A stretch of 64,000 nt of DNA from Nitratireductor arenosus (GTDB lineage: Bacteria > Pseudomonadota > Alphaproteobacteria > Rhizobiales > Rhizobiaceae), in NCBI RefSeq assembly GCF_009742725.1, contig NZ_WPHG01000005.1:1-64000 (forward strand), written 5' to 3'. Shown here one piece after another: positions 24,647 through 34,232 of the stretch. The number at the start of each line of letters is the position of its first letter. Positions within the stretch are counted from its first letter, which is position 1. A program made the translations under genes and the position numbers. The notes under the pieces were generated by a model that saw only the letters and a program-made list of their open reading frames with translations, made no database searches and had not been told where the DNA came from.

Positions 24647-24822
24647 GATCTTTCCCTCGGTCAGGGCCAGATTAGGAACACAGTCTTGCGCGGACCTTGC
24701 GTGGTCGCGGCGGCCCCGTTCATCTTGAAATGGATCCGCTGGCCGCCGCCGGCGCGAAGATGGCGGCGGCTGCGATCCGCTCTGCCGTTGCAACGGGGAG
24801 CGAAACCTGAACGGCTCCGACC

Positions 24823-25428
24823 TTATGGCGTCAATTCGATGACGGCGTCGTTGCTGGTGCGCAGGACCCAGGACCCGGAACGCTTCTCGATCGCCATGAC
24901 GCGCGAATTGTCGGGCAGGATCGACCCCCGCTCGACCACCCAAAAGCCGTTCGCGTCCTGGATCATCGCGCGCCCCTTGGCGACGTGGACCAGGGCGTAG
25001 GCGGGTTTGCGGGCCGGGAAGGGCTGCACGCTTCCGGTGGTTTCGGGCGCCGTCCTGTGCGGCATAACCGTGCCGGTCGGGGCGAAGTCCAGCGGCAGTT
25101 CGGCGATCTCTTCTTGTGTGAGGCGCTGCGGCGCCCAGTTGACCCGCGGCGTGTAGAACGGACCGGACAGGTCGGATTCGATCTCGGTTGCGTCGAAATC
25201 GACGACGCGCACCCCGAATTGATCCTGGTTGAAGAAAACGTACCAGGGGAAGGTGAAGCTCGCCGCGCCGATGCCGAGGCCGATGCCGGCGAGGATGGCG
25301 TCGGACAGGCTGTAGCGCCCCTTGCGCCGGGGGCGGGCCCCGGCCGGCTTGGCCGGCGGCGACATTCCGGCGAGCGCGGGCTCGCCCGTCCTTGCGCGTT
25401 TTCGGCCAAAGATACGCCAGCTAGCCAT
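24823..25428 (-). CDS. Membrane-anchored protein of unknown function in the flagellar operon
   Basis: I do not recognise a named function for this 201-residue protein. A basic cytoplasmic start is followed by one hydrophobic helix at about residues 43-68 and a periplasmic part. The last 60 residues (from about VHVAKGRAMIQDANGFWVVE) look like a small beta-rich domain with a DNSRVMAIEKRSGSWVLRTS pattern. It overlaps the end of fliI by eight bases, so it is surely expressed with flagellar genes. A gene of this kind between fliI and flgB is usual in rhizobial flagellar loci. A basal-body-associated role is inference from place only. Confidence 0.7.
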   Translation of the reverse strand: MASWRIFGRKRARTGEPALAGMSPPAKPAGARPRRKGRYSLSDAILAGIGLGIGAASFTFPWYVFFNQDQFGVRVVDFDATEIESDLSGPFYTPRVNWAPQRLTQEEIAELPLDFAPTGTVMPHRTAPETTGSVQPFPARKPAYALVHVAKGRAMIQDANGFWVVERGSILPDNSRVMAIEKRSGSWVLRTSNDAVIELTP

Positions 25429-26839
25429 CGGTTACCTCCTGGGCCTTGAGATGCCGGGCCAACTCGGTGAAGGGATCCGCGATGGCGCCGTCGCGCGGCG
25501 ATTGCATCAGCGCCTGATAGATCGTTGGAACCTGGCGCACCGCGTTGTCGAGGTCGGGGTCGCCGCCCGGTTTGTAGGCGCCGAGAATGCGGATGTCGCG
25601 GGTTTCCTCGAAGCGGGAAATCATCGCCTTGAGCCGCGTCACAAGCGTGCGTTCGCCGTCGCTCCAGGCGCGATTGGCGAGGCGCGACACGGAGGCCAGC
25701 GGGTCGACGGCGGGATAGCGGCCCTGTTCGGCGATCGCGCGCTCGAGCACGGCGTGGCCGTCGAGGATGCCGCGAACCGAATCGGCCACAGGATCGTTGT
25801 GGTCGTCGCCGTCGACCAACACCGAGATGATCGCGGTGATCGAGCCGGCGCCTTGGCCGCCCGGGCCGGCGCGCTCGAGCAGTTTCGGCAGGTCGGTGAA
25901 GACGGAGGCGGGGTAGCCGCGTGCGACCGGAGGCTCGCCGGCGCCGATCGCGACCTCGCGCAGGGCGTGGGCGAACCGGGTCACCGAATCCAGGATCAGC
26001 AGGACCTTGTCGCCGCGATCGCGGAAATATTCGGCCACCGACATGGCGGTGCCGGAGGCGCGCTTGCGCATCATCGCGCTTTCGTCGCTGGTCGCCACCA
26101 CGGAGACGGTCTTTTTCATGCTCTCGGCGCCGATCGTGTCCTCGAGGAACTCGCGCACCTCGCGCCCGCGCTCGCCGACCAGCGCGATGACGACGGTGTC
26201 GAAGGCATCGGCGGCGGCCAGCATGGCGAGCAGCGTCGACTTGCCGACACCGGAGCCGGCGAAGACGCCCATGCGCTGGCCGAAACAGAGCGGCGTGAAG
26301 ATGTCGATGACCTTGACCCCGGTGCGGAAGGACGCGTCCACGCGCTGCCGGGAAAGGGCAGGCGGTGTGACGGATGCCGCGGGATTGGTCGTGTCGGGCA
26401 CGAGCGGCGGGCCGCTGTCGACGGGGCGTCCGAGCGCGTCCACGACGCGCCCCTTCCATGAGGTGTCGGGTCCGATTCGGAACGGGCCGCGCAAGAAGAC
26501 CGGATCGGAGATGCCGGCATCGAAGGTCGTATCGAACGGAGCGACGAGTACGCTGTCGGCGCTGATCTGCACCACTTCCCCGGTTCGCGGCCCGTGGCGG
26601 CCGCGATGCTCGACGATGTCGCCCAGCCTGGCGGCAGCCGACAGCCCGCCGACCCTGTAATGGGTGGCGGAGACCTCACGCACATGCCCGCCGCGGCGTA
26701 CGAGGCCGTCATCCTCGACCAGGCCGCGATGGAGGCGCCCCAACGCTTCCAGCGCGTCGAGCCCCCTGCCGCCGGCGTCCGGGGACGGCGCCGGCGCGGA
26801 CGCGGCGGCGTATTCCTGCAACGGTCCGGTCGGTTCCAC
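25421..26839 (-). CDS. fliI: Flagellum-specific ATPase FliI
   Basis: FliI is the ATPase of the flagellar type III export apparatus, related to F1-beta. In this 472-residue protein Walker A is AGSGVGKS at 194-201 and Walker B is LLILD with D284; VGERGREVREFL at 221-232 and the FTDLPKLLERAG segment are typical. The start is GTG 26839. It follows flgF after four bases and overlaps the next gene by eight. The stator-like partner fliH is not identifiable next to it. Confidence 0.96.
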   Translation of the reverse strand: MEPTGPLQEYAAASAPAPSPDAGGRGLDALEALGRLHRGLVEDDGLVRRGGHVREVSATHYRVGGLSAAARLGDIVEHRGRHGPRTGEVVQISADSVLVAPFDTTFDAGISDPVFLRGPFRIGPDTSWKGRVVDALGRPVDSGPPLVPDTTNPAASVTPPALSRQRVDASFRTGVKVIDIFTPLCFGQRMGVFAGSGVGKSTLLAMLAAADAFDTVVIALVGERGREVREFLEDTIGAESMKKTVSVVATSDESAMMRKRASGTAMSVAEYFRDRGDKVLLILDSVTRFAHALREVAIGAGEPPVARGYPASVFTDLPKLLERAGPGGQGAGSITAIISVLVDGDDHNDPVADSVRGILDGHAVLERAIAEQGRYPAVDPLASVSRLANRAWSDGERTLVTRLKAMISRFEETRDIRILGAYKPGGDPDLDNAVRQVPTIYQALMQSPRDGAIADPFTELARHLKAQEVTDG

Positions 26840-26843
26840 GGCT

Positions 26844-27563
26844 TTAGCCGCCGAGCGCCTTGACGGCGCCGTCGAGCGATTTGTCGCTCTCGCGGATGGC
26901 GGACGCGGCGTTCTCGAAGGCGCGCTGGACCATGATCAGCCGGGTCATTTCCTTGACCGGATTGACGTTGGATTCCTCGACGAAACCCTGGAGCACACCG
27001 ACCTCGAGACTGTCGACCACGGCTTCCGGCGGGCTGGCCGGGATGACGCCGGAATTGCCGTAGCGCGCGAATTCCGCGCCGGGGGCGAAGGTGAACAGGC
27101 CGATCGCGCCGAGCGGCTGCCCGTTCTGGCGCAGCATGCCGTCGCTGCCGGCCGTCGGAGCGCCCGCGAACGGATCGAGCTGGATCGGCGCGCCGCCGGC
27201 GTCGAGCACCGGATGTCCTTCTGTCGAGACCAGTTCGCCGGTTTCCAGCATGGTGAAGCGGCCGTCGCGCGTCATCACCGGGCCGGCAGGCGTGTCGATG
27301 GCGAACCAGGCGTCGCCGCGCACGGCGAAGTCGAGCGGGTTGCCGGTCTGCTTCACCGGGCCGGACGTGGCCGTCAGGAACGTCGAGCCCGGCGAGACAT
27401 AGGCGACCGAATCCGAGCCGGATTGCGACACCACGTCCTCGAATTTCACTTCCGTCGCCCGGAAGCCGACGGTGTTGGCATTGGCGACGTTGTCGGCGAT
27501 CGTGCGCAGCCGCTTTTCGAGCGCGACCTGGGAGGAAAGGGCGACGTAAAGTCCGGTCTGCAC
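26844..27563 (-). CDS. flgF: Flagellar rod protein FlgF
   Basis: FlgF is a proximal rod subunit. The 239-residue protein begins with GTG and reads LYVALSSQVALEKRLRTIAD, then NVANANTVGFRATEVKFEDV, and ends with a coiled coil containing VNPVKEMTRLIMVQRAFENA. DFAVRGDAWFAIDTPAG is the middle signature. Placing it beside fliI matches rhizobial flagellar loci. Confidence 0.95.
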   Translation of the reverse strand: MQTGLYVALSSQVALEKRLRTIADNVANANTVGFRATEVKFEDVVSQSGSDSVAYVSPGSTFLTATSGPVKQTGNPLDFAVRGDAWFAIDTPAGPVMTRDGRFTMLETGELVSTEGHPVLDAGGAPIQLDPFAGAPTAGSDGMLRQNGQPLGAIGLFTFAPGAEFARYGNSGVIPASPPEAVVDSLEVGVLQGFVEESNVNPVKEMTRLIMVQRAFENAASAIRESDKSLDGAVKALGG

Positions 27564-27573
27564 AGGCGCGTCC

Positions 27574-28350
27574 TCAGAATTTCAGTTTCTGCATGGTCAA
27601 AAGCAGGTCGGTAGAGATTCCCAGTTCGGCCGGCTGGCCGAACAGAATGGCCGTGTTGGGCAGGTTGGCCGCGGTCGGGTTGGAAATCTCCCACATGCTC
27701 GTGAAGCGGGTCAGGAATTCCGACAGGGCCTCGGGATCCTTGAAATCTTCGATGTCCAGCGTGCGCTCGAAAATCTCGACCTGCTTGTCGACGTCGAGAA
27801 GGGCGAAGGAATCGGGCAGGCTGAGCGAGGTGCGCACCACCTTGGCCAGTGCGCTGTCAGCAAGGACGGAATAAAAACTCTCGATATCGGGCGCTTTGCG
27901 CTCGAAATAAAGGGCAAGCCGGACGCCCTCGTTCTGGTTGCCGGCGTTTTCTTCCAGGGTCTGGCGCAGATAACGGTCGACGGTGCCTTGGCGGGTCCGA
28001 TCGAAGACCGTCGTGTTTTCGCCGAAGCTGGCGAAGTTGAAGGCTTCGGCGAATTCGCGATAGCGCAGATCGTTGAGCGAATTGGCGAAACTATCGCTGT
28101 CGTCGACGCCGCCCTCCAGCACTTTGACCATGAACGCCTTGGCATAGGCCATATCTTCCAGGCCGAAGGCCTTCATGGCGTAACGGTAGAGGCGGTCGTT
28201 GCCGATGAAATCCTCGACCGACTTCACCTTCTCGATGTTTTCCAGGTAATATTCGCTTTCGCGCTGGACCATCGGCTGCGTCTGGACCCGCTCGAGGGAT
28301 CGCGCGATGTCGCGCGTGATTGCGCTGTAGCTGGCAAATGTGCTGACCAA
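27574..28350 (-). CDS. DUF1217-family flagellar protein
   Basis: The 258-residue protein fits the DUF1217 family (PF06748), found in flagellar loci of Rhizobiales. It opens with STFASYSAITRDIARSLERV and is mostly helical, with pattern YRYAMKAFGLEDMAYAKAF near residues 55-75, repeated in weaker form later. There is no signal peptide or membrane helix. The start seems to be TTG 28350. It is the first gene of the long minus-strand flagellar operon, divergent from motA. Molecular role is unknown; family members are linked to motility only by context as far as I know. Confidence 0.8.
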   Translation of the reverse strand: MVSTFASYSAITRDIARSLERVQTQPMVQRESEYYLENIEKVKSVEDFIGNDRLYRYAMKAFGLEDMAYAKAFMVKVLEGGVDDSDSFANSLNDLRYREFAEAFNFASFGENTTVFDRTRQGTVDRYLRQTLEENAGNQNEGVRLALYFERKAPDIESFYSVLADSALAKVVRTSLSLPDSFALLDVDKQVEIFERTLDIEDFKDPEALSEFLTRFTSMWEISNPTAANLPNTAILFGQPAELGISTDLLLTMQKLKF

Positions 28351-28497
28351 GCCGGTGCTCCGGTGCGGGTTCGACCGGTGTCACACTAGGCGCCATTGCT
28401 TGCGTGAACCTTTCCGGCGCGGCAAGGCGCGCGATCAAGCCTCACACAAGCAAGCCGCGCTAGATCAGGCCTTCAAGCGAATTGCGGAGGCGCCGCG
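28351..28497. promoter_or_regulatory. Divergent promoter region between the two flagellar operon arms
   Basis: This 147-bp region separates the minus-strand operon starting with the DUF1217 gene from the plus-strand operon starting with motA, so promoters for both must lie here or just inside the genes. I cannot mark confident -35/-10 elements. GGAGG at 28486-28490 is the motA ribosome binding site. Confidence 0.55.
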
Positions 28498-29376
28498 TTG
28501 GGCATTCTCGTCGGTCTGGTTGTCACGTTTGGCTGCGTTCTCGGCGGCTTCATGGCCATGGGTGGGCACATCGACGTGCTCATCCAGCCGTGGGAATTTG
28601 TCATCATCGCCGGCGCGGCACTCGGCATTTTCCTGATCGGCAATCCGATGTCGACGGTCAAGGATGCCGGCCGAGCGATCGTCGAGGCCTTCAAGCATGC
28701 GGTCCCCAACGAAAACGATTATCTGGAAACGCTCGGTGTCCTGCACAGCCTGATGCGCGAACTCAAGACCAAGTCGCGCAGCGAGGTGGAAGGCCATATC
28801 GACAGCCCCGACGAATCGCCGATTTTTCAGTCCTATCCGCTGGTGCTCAAAAACCAGGATCTCACCCATTTCATCTGCGACTATTGCCGGCTCATCATCA
28901 TCGGCAATGCCCGCTCGCACGAGATCGAGGCGCTGATGGACGAGGAAATCCATACGATCCGCCACGACAAGCTGAAATCCTATCACGCGCTCGTCGCGAT
29001 CGGCGACGGTCTGCCGGCGATCGGCATCGTGGCCGCGGTGCTCGGCGTCATCAAGGCGATGGGGGCGCTCGACCAGTCGCCCGAAGTGCTGGGCGCGTTG
29101 ATCGGCGCCGCGCTGGTGGGAACGTTTCTCGGCATCTTCTTGTCCTACGGCGTGGTCGGGCCGATCGCGGCCAAGATCAAGGTCGTGCGCGAAAAGCGCA
29201 ATCGGCTCTATGTCATCGTCAAGCAGACATTGCTGGCCTACATGAACGGCGCCCTGCCGCAGGTCGCGCTCGAGTTCGGCCGCAAGACGATCTCCTCCTA
29301 CGACAGGCCTTCCATCGACGCCGTCGAGCAGCACACGCTGAACTCCGGCCACGGCGACGTGAAAAAGGCGGCCTGA
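28498..29376 (+). CDS. motA: Flagellar motor stator protein MotA
   Basis: MotA is the proton-channel stator subunit that with MotB drives rotation. The 292-residue product has four membrane helices (two near the start, two around residues 165-220), and a large cytoplasmic loop between helices 2 and 3. Typical parts are [20 protein letters not shown] and [17 protein letters not shown]. The start codon is TTG with GGAGG seven bases upstream. motB is not in the window; in rhizobia it usually lies elsewhere with motC. One base separates it from fliM. Confidence 0.96.
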   Translation: MGILVGLVVTFGCVLGGFMAMGGHIDVLIQPWEFVIIAGAALGIFLIGNPMSTVKDAGRAIVEAFKHAVPNENDYLETLGVLHSLMRELKTKSRSEVEGHIDSPDESPIFQSYPLVLKNQDLTHFICDYCRLIIIGNARSHEIEALMDEEIHTIRHDKLKSYHALVAIGDGLPAIGIVAAVLGVIKAMGALDQSPEVLGALIGAALVGTFLGIFLSYGVVGPIAAKIKVVREKRNRLYVIVKQTLLAYMNGALPQVALEFGRKTISSYDRPSIDAVEQHTLNSGHGDVKKAA

Positions 29377-29377
29377 C

Positions 29378-30313
29378 ATGGCGGATGGCGCTCCCGTCCC
29401 CGGCCGCGGTGGAAACGACATCCTCGAACGCCTGCTCGGCGACACCGGAGAGCCGGACCTCATTATCGAGAGCGCACGCAATCTGGGCGAACGCACGCTG
29501 AAGCCGCTGCGCGCGGCGATGGGCGAGGGCATGAGCCACCCGATCTCGATCGATCTGGGCGAGGCCGACATGGCGCGGATGAAGCAGGCGATCGGCGACG
29601 CGGGGCCGCACGACGCGGTGGTCGTGGCGGCTTCGGCCAATTCGCCCGACGCCCTGGTCATCCGCGTCGATCCGCTAGCGATCGCGGTGTTCATCAACGC
29701 GCTGTTCGGCGCGGAGCCCGATGCCGAGCCGCAGGCGATCGATCGCGATCTGTCGCCGCTTGAACGGGAGGTCGCGGGGTTGGTCGTCCAGCAGGTCGCC
29801 ACGGCCTTCAACGGTTTCGGCCAGCGCGCACTGCAAGTCAGTTTTCCGCTGCCGCCGGTGCAGTCCGGCGAGGGGTTGCAGAAGATCGCGCTGCGGGACG
29901 GACCGGCGGTGAAGATCGAGTTTCTCGTCGAGGCCCAGCCTGAGGCCGGGCGCATCGTGGTGGTCATGCCGCAGCGCATCCTGTTGCGCCCGCGCGAGGA
30001 ACCGGGGGCGGACGGGCCGGAGCAGCCGGGCGGGCGGGGCGACGACTGGTCGGCGCGCTTCAGCGAGGAGGTGATGCGTTCAAAGGTCAAGCTTCAGGCG
30101 ACAATGCCGCTCGGGCGTATGAGCCTGGGCGCGATCGCGCGGCTGAAACAGGGTCAGACTATCGCGTTGGCGCCGAACGCGACCGCGCAGGCCACGCTGG
30201 CGAGCAAGGACAAGACGCTGTTCGTTTGCGAGTTCGGCCGGCTTGGACAAAACTACACCGTTCGAATCAAAAGCCCCTGGAACACCGAAGAGGAACTGAT
30301 CGATGGGCTTTAA
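29378..30313 (+). CDS. fliM: Flagellar motor switch protein FliM (divergent rhizobial type)
   Basis: This 311-residue protein is the FliM of the rhizobial kind, diverged from the enterobacterial protein. The C-terminal SpoA (FliM/FliN) domain lies at about residues 235-305, with VKLQATMPLGRMSLGAIARL and GQTIALAP. The middle domain includes LSPLEREVAGLVVQQVATAF. The usual CheY-P binding LSQDEIDALL motif at the N-terminus is not seen; instead there is NDILERLLGD, which may serve instead. Order motA-fliM-fliN-fliG supports the call. Confidence 0.88.
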   Translation: MADGAPVPGRGGNDILERLLGDTGEPDLIIESARNLGERTLKPLRAAMGEGMSHPISIDLGEADMARMKQAIGDAGPHDAVVVAASANSPDALVIRVDPLAIAVFINALFGAEPDAEPQAIDRDLSPLEREVAGLVVQQVATAFNGFGQRALQVSFPLPPVQSGEGLQKIALRDGPAVKIEFLVEAQPEAGRIVVVMPQRILLRPREEPGADGPEQPGGRGDDWSARFSEEVMRSKVKLQATMPLGRMSLGAIARLKQGQTIALAPNATAQATLASKDKTLFVCEFGRLGQNYTVRIKSPWNTEEELIDGL

Positions 30314-30364
30314 CTTCCCTGATCTGCCCCGGCCCGTCATGGCCGCGGGACCAGGAGCTGGACG

Positions 30365-30817
30365 ATGAACCAGGTCAACGCCCCGGCCGGGACCGGGGAC
30401 GACGAAGAGGATCTGAACCGGGCAATCGACGAATTGCGCGGCGTCCTGCATGAAGGCGAGGAAGCGGCGGATGAACCGGCCGCCATACCCGACTTTCCGG
30501 TCGGGGAAAGTGCTGCGCCGGATTTCACCTTGGGTCAGGCGGACGGCGACGCTGCCGAAGCGGCCGGCTCCGGCGTAATCATGGGGATCCCCGTCGACGT
30601 GCAGATCGTTCTGGGCAGCACGGAGATGCAGGTCTCGGAGCTGATGTCGCTGCGCAAAGGCGCCACGGTCGCCCTCGACCGCCGGATCGGCGAGCCGGTC
30701 GACGTGGTGGTCAACGGCCGCAAGATCGCGCGCGGGGAGATCACCGTTCTGGAGAGCGACCCGTCCCGGTTCGGAATCCGGCTGACGGAAATCATCAGCA
30801 ACTCGAAGGCATCCTGA
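30365..30817 (+). CDS. fliN: Flagellar motor switch protein FliN
   Basis: FliN forms the base of the C-ring with FliM. The 150-residue protein has an acidic, disordered N-terminus of about 70 residues and a C-terminal SpoA domain: [39 protein letters not shown] and [26 protein letters not shown] precedes the start by six bases. It lies 51 bp after fliM and seven bases before fliG. Confidence 0.95.
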   Translation: MNQVNAPAGTGDDEEDLNRAIDELRGVLHEGEEAADEPAAIPDFPVGESAAPDFTLGQADGDAAEAAGSGVIMGIPVDVQIVLGSTEMQVSELMSLRKGATVALDRRIGEPVDVVVNGRKIARGEITVLESDPSRFGIRLTEIISNSKAS

Positions 30818-30824
30818 CCGTTTC

Positions 30825-31868
30825 ATGGATTTCGACGCGCACACATCGACCATGTCGCAGGGGATCACGGCCGAGAGCCTGACGCGGGCGCAAAAGGCGG
30901 CGGCGATCCTGGTGGCGATGGGCAAGCCGGCTGCCGGCCGGCTTTTGAAGTTCTTCAGTCACGAGGAACTCAAATCGCTGATCGAGGCGGCGCGGATGCT
31001 CAAGACGATCCCGCAGGGCGAACTGGAAAAGATCATCGCCGAATTCGAGGACGAGTTCGCCGAGGGCGCCGGTCTGATGGATTCGGCCGCGACGATGGAC
31101 AAGATTCTGAGCGAGTCGCTCTCGCCCGAAGAAGTCAGCGCGATCATGAACCACGGCGCGGAGACGGGTGGTGAGGCGCCGCTGCCGGTCTGGCCGCAGA
31201 TCGAGAAACTCGAGCCTGAACGCGTCGGTGCCTTTCTCGAGCGCGAGCATCCGCAGACGGCGGCTCTGGTGCTGACGAAACTGTCCTCCACGACCACGGC
31301 CAACGTTCTTTTGGCCATGCCCAAGCAACAGCGCGGCGAAGTCGCCAAGCGCATGGTCACGATGGGGACGGTCAAGCCCGGCGCGTTGCGCATCGTGGAA
31401 AACCAGTTGCGGACAGCGCTTCTCGGCGACAGCGCGAAGAAGTCGTCGAGCGAAGGCCAGGCGCGGGTCGCTACCGTTCTCAACGAGCTCGAGAAGGCGC
31501 AGCTCGACGAAATTCTGTCCGATATGGAAACGGCGGGGTCGCAGGACGTGCATGCCATCCGCGCGCAACTGTTCTCGTTCGAGGACCTGCCGCTGCTCAG
31601 TCAGAAGGCGCGGCTTGCGCTTTTCGACGGCCTGTCGCCGGAAATCGTCACCCTGGCGCTGCGCAACGCCGGCAAGGAACTGACGGAAACGGTGTTGTCG
31701 GCGCTCGGCGTGCGTTCGCGTCGCATGATCGAGGCCGAGCTGTCGATGGAAGTCGACGGCCTTCCGGCGGCCGAGATCGCGAAGGCCCGGCGTGCCATCG
31801 CCACGACCGCCATCCGTTTGTCGAAGGACGGGAAGATCGAGCTGCCATCCACCCAGGTCGCCGCTTAG
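30825..31868 (+). CDS. fliG: Flagellar motor switch protein FliG
   Basis: FliG couples the stator to the rotor. The 347-residue protein has the three FliG domains: N-terminal region with LTRAQKAAAILVAMGKPAAG, the middle domain with EREHPQTAALVLTKLSS, and the C-terminal torque helix region around LSPEIVTLALRNAGKELTE, with charged residues for stator contact. Length matches the family. It follows fliN by seven bases and precedes flhB by 58. Confidence 0.96.
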   Translation: MDFDAHTSTMSQGITAESLTRAQKAAAILVAMGKPAAGRLLKFFSHEELKSLIEAARMLKTIPQGELEKIIAEFEDEFAEGAGLMDSAATMDKILSESLSPEEVSAIMNHGAETGGEAPLPVWPQIEKLEPERVGAFLEREHPQTAALVLTKLSSTTTANVLLAMPKQQRGEVAKRMVTMGTVKPGALRIVENQLRTALLGDSAKKSSSEGQARVATVLNELEKAQLDEILSDMETAGSQDVHAIRAQLFSFEDLPLLSQKARLALFDGLSPEIVTLALRNAGKELTETVLSALGVRSRRMIEAELSMEVDGLPAAEIAKARRAIATTAIRLSKDGKIELPSTQVAA

Positions 31869-31926
31869 CCGAGGCGTGTTGCCGCTCGCTACGCGGCGGC
31901 CATGGCGATGAAAGGACGGCTCCTCC

Positions 31927-33018
31927 ATGGCCGACGATCAGGACAAGGACAGCAAAACCGAGCCCGCCACGGAAAAGAAGATCCGTGACAGTATCGAAAA
32001 GGGCAACCAGCCCTTTTCGCGCGAGCTGCCGATCCTGGCCTCCTTCGCCGCTATTGCCATCTTCCTGCTGTTCTTCGCCTATGACACCGGTATCCGGCTG
32101 GCCGGTTTCCTATCGACGTTTCTCGAGCGGCCGGAGGAATGGCGGCTGGAAACCGAGCTCGACGCGATCTCGCTCTACCAGACCGTCTTCATCGAGATCG
32201 CGCGCGCCATCATGGTGGTGATGTTCCTGCTCGTGGCGGCCGGCATCGCGGCATCGGTTTTTCAAAACATGCCGCGTTTCGTCGGTAACCGCGTGATGCC
32301 GAAATTCTCCCGCATCTCGCTGATCGGCGGCTGGAAACGGGTATTCGGGGTCAAGGGTTTCGTTGAGTTCCTGAAATCCCTCGGCAAGGTGCTGTTTGCG
32401 GTCGTGTTCCTGTATTTCGTCATGCACGACGTCGACGTGCGGCTGCTGCAGGGCATGGTCACCCATCCGCTGAGCTTCGGCCATGTGATCCGGGATCTCG
32501 CCGTCGAGCTGGTGGTGACCGTCACCATCGCCATGGTCCTGATCGCCGCGGCCGACCTTTTGTGGTCACGCTATCACTGGCTGGAAGAACTGCGCATGAC
32601 CAAGCAGGAGGTCAAGGACGAGGTCAAGCAGGCCGAGGGCGATCCGATCCTGAAATCGCGGATGCGCTCGCTTGCCCGCGACCGCGCGCGCCAGCGCATG
32701 ATGGCGGCGGTCCCGCGCGCCACCTTGGTGGTCGCCAACCCGACCCACTACGCGGTGGCGCTGCGCTATGTGCGCGCGGAAAACGCGGCGCCGGTCGTGG
32801 TCGCCAAGGGCCAGGATCTGATCGCGCTCAAGATCCGCGAGATCGCCGAAGAGCACAATGTGCCGGTTTTCGAGGACGTCGCGCTCGCCCGTTCCATCTT
32901 CAAACAAGTTTCGGTCGATAGCATGATCCCGTCTCATTTCTACGAGGCGGTCGCGGAACTGGTCCGCATCATCCACGGCAGCCGCAACGGCGCGAAGACA
33001 GGCAAGTCGCATTCATGA
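31927..33018 (+). CDS. flhB: Flagellar export switch protein FlhB
   Basis: FlhB is an inner-membrane part of the export gate that switches substrate class after self-cleavage. The 363-residue protein has four membrane helices (about 35-60, 88-113, 150-168, 190-213) and the autocleavage motif NPTH at 271-274 within a conserved VVANPTHYAVALRY. The hydrophilic start KDSKTEPATEKKIRDS is typical. It overlaps the next small gene by four bases. Confidence 0.96.
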   Translation: MADDQDKDSKTEPATEKKIRDSIEKGNQPFSRELPILASFAAIAIFLLFFAYDTGIRLAGFLSTFLERPEEWRLETELDAISLYQTVFIEIARAIMVVMFLLVAAGIAASVFQNMPRFVGNRVMPKFSRISLIGGWKRVFGVKGFVEFLKSLGKVLFAVVFLYFVMHDVDVRLLQGMVTHPLSFGHVIRDLAVELVVTVTIAMVLIAAADLLWSRYHWLEELRMTKQEVKDEVKQAEGDPILKSRMRSLARDRARQRMMAAVPRATLVVANPTHYAVALRYVRAENAAPVVVAKGQDLIALKIREIAEEHNVPVFEDVALARSIFKQVSVDSMIPSHFYEAVAELVRIIHGSRNGAKTGKSHS

Positions 33019-33449
33019 ACCGCCAGCCGCACACCTCAGCACGCGAAATCATCGTAGCCGATGCGATCCGCGAGGTCGTGTCGGAGCTGCGCCTGGTCGA
33101 TGTCGCCGACTATGTGGCCTATATACGGCTTGAGTATTTCGCCAATCTGTCGGACATCGTGGATTCGGCGGCCGAACTCTATTTCATGCCCGACACGCTG
33201 CGCTTCGGCCATGGTGGCGACGTCGACCTCGGCTGGTCGGGCGAGCCGACCGTCAATCTCGACCTGCAATTGCGGCCGAAGGGCGCGACGGTCTATTTCA
33301 CGCTCAACATGACCGCGCTCAAGGCGGGCGTGGAGATCGGCTACGTCGCGCTCGACGATCCGTCGCCCGATCCGATGGAAAACACGCGTTTTCTGGCGAG
33401 CGCCCTGGAAGCATCCAAGATCCGACGCACGGTCCCGCTCGACATCTGA
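33015..33449 (+). CDS. Conserved-looking small protein of unknown function in the flagellar operon
   Basis: The 144-residue product has no signal peptide, membrane helix or motif that I know. It appears to be a compact alpha/beta protein, with helices in the first half (residues 9-50) and strands after NLDLQLRPKGATVYFTLNMT. It overlaps flhB by four bases (ATGA), so it is translated with it, and is the last gene of the plus-strand arm. It may assist flagellar export or regulation, but only location suggests that. Confidence 0.7.
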   Translation: MNRQPHTSAREIIVADAIREVVSELRLVDVADYVAYIRLEYFANLSDIVDSAAELYFMPDTLRFGHGGDVDLGWSGEPTVNLDLQLRPKGATVYFTLNMTALKAGVEIGYVALDDPSPDPMENTRFLASALEASKIRRTVPLDI

Positions 33450-33467
33450 CCGGTCGCGGCCGAAAGC

Positions 33468-34229
33468 CTATTCGATCAGTCCGAGCCGCAGCGCCTTGGC
33501 CACCGCATGGGTGCGGCTCATTGCGTTGAGCTTATGGGTGGTGGTGGCGAGGTACTGGTTGGCCGTGTGAACCGAAAGGCCTAGCGCGGCCGCGATATCC
33601 TCGCTCGTCTTGCCTTCGGCCGTCATCGTCAGGCACTCGATCTCGCGTTTCGACATTGGCGGCGTGCCGTCGAGTTGCGACAGGCGCAGCCTGGCCACCG
33701 ACCGGAACAGCGAAAAGGCGCGAATGTGCAGGTCGCACACAATGCCGTCGTCAACGGCCATGTCGCGGCCGGCCAGGATGAAAAATCCCCCGATCCCGCC
33801 ATCGGCGAAGACCGGCAAGGCCAAGCCCGGCAGGTCGGGCGTCAGGGCCGGCACCTTGTGGCCGAGCGAAACCAGGGGAAAGGCAGGGCATTGCTGCGCG
33901 CCGGTTTCGCAATACCACCAGGCCGGCGCGAGCGTTTCGGCGCGTGTGGCCATCCAGGCCATCCCGGCAGGTCCGCATATCGCCCGAGACAGATCGGACG
34001 TGCGCGGGAACTCCCGGTCGAAGGCAGTGGCCAGCCCGGGAATGCGGCGGTCGCGGGTCTCGACATATAGGCCGTAAAAGGACGCCGCGGCGCTGGCGGC
34101 CAGGCGCCGCGCCTTGCGCACCGTCTCGAGCACGGTCGCGACGTTCTCCTGGGTGACGTCGAGGCCGTCGGCCGCGGCTCTCGCCTTGGCGGGGTTGGCC
34201 GGGCCGTCCTGGGCCGTGCGCTGTTTCAT
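33468..34229 (-). CDS. visR: LuxR-type flagellar master regulator, VisR-like
   Basis: The 253-residue protein ends in a LuxR-type helix-turn-helix (about 190-250: MSKREIECLTMTAEGKTSED, then LGLSVHTANQYLATTTHKLN). The N-terminal 180 residues form a GAF/autoinducer-like sensing domain without a receiver. In Sinorhizobium VisN and VisR act as a heterodimer on top of the motility cascade. Here the gene follows visN after three bases, so both come from one transcript, and lies back-to-back against the end of the flhB arm. Confidence 0.85.
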   Translation of the reverse strand: MKQRTAQDGPANPAKARAAADGLDVTQENVATVLETVRKARRLAASAAASFYGLYVETRDRRIPGLATAFDREFPRTSDLSRAICGPAGMAWMATRAETLAPAWWYCETGAQQCPAFPLVSLGHKVPALTPDLPGLALPVFADGGIGGFFILAGRDMAVDDGIVCDLHIRAFSLFRSVARLRLSQLDGTPPMSKREIECLTMTAEGKTSEDIAAALGLSVHTANQYLATTTHKLNAMSRTHAVAKALRLGLIE

Positions 34230-34232
34230 CGT

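Noticed and set aside
28465-30090. A 541-codon minus-strand frame over motA and fliM
   Set aside because: Same kind of antisense frame; the plus strand carries clear MotA and FliM.
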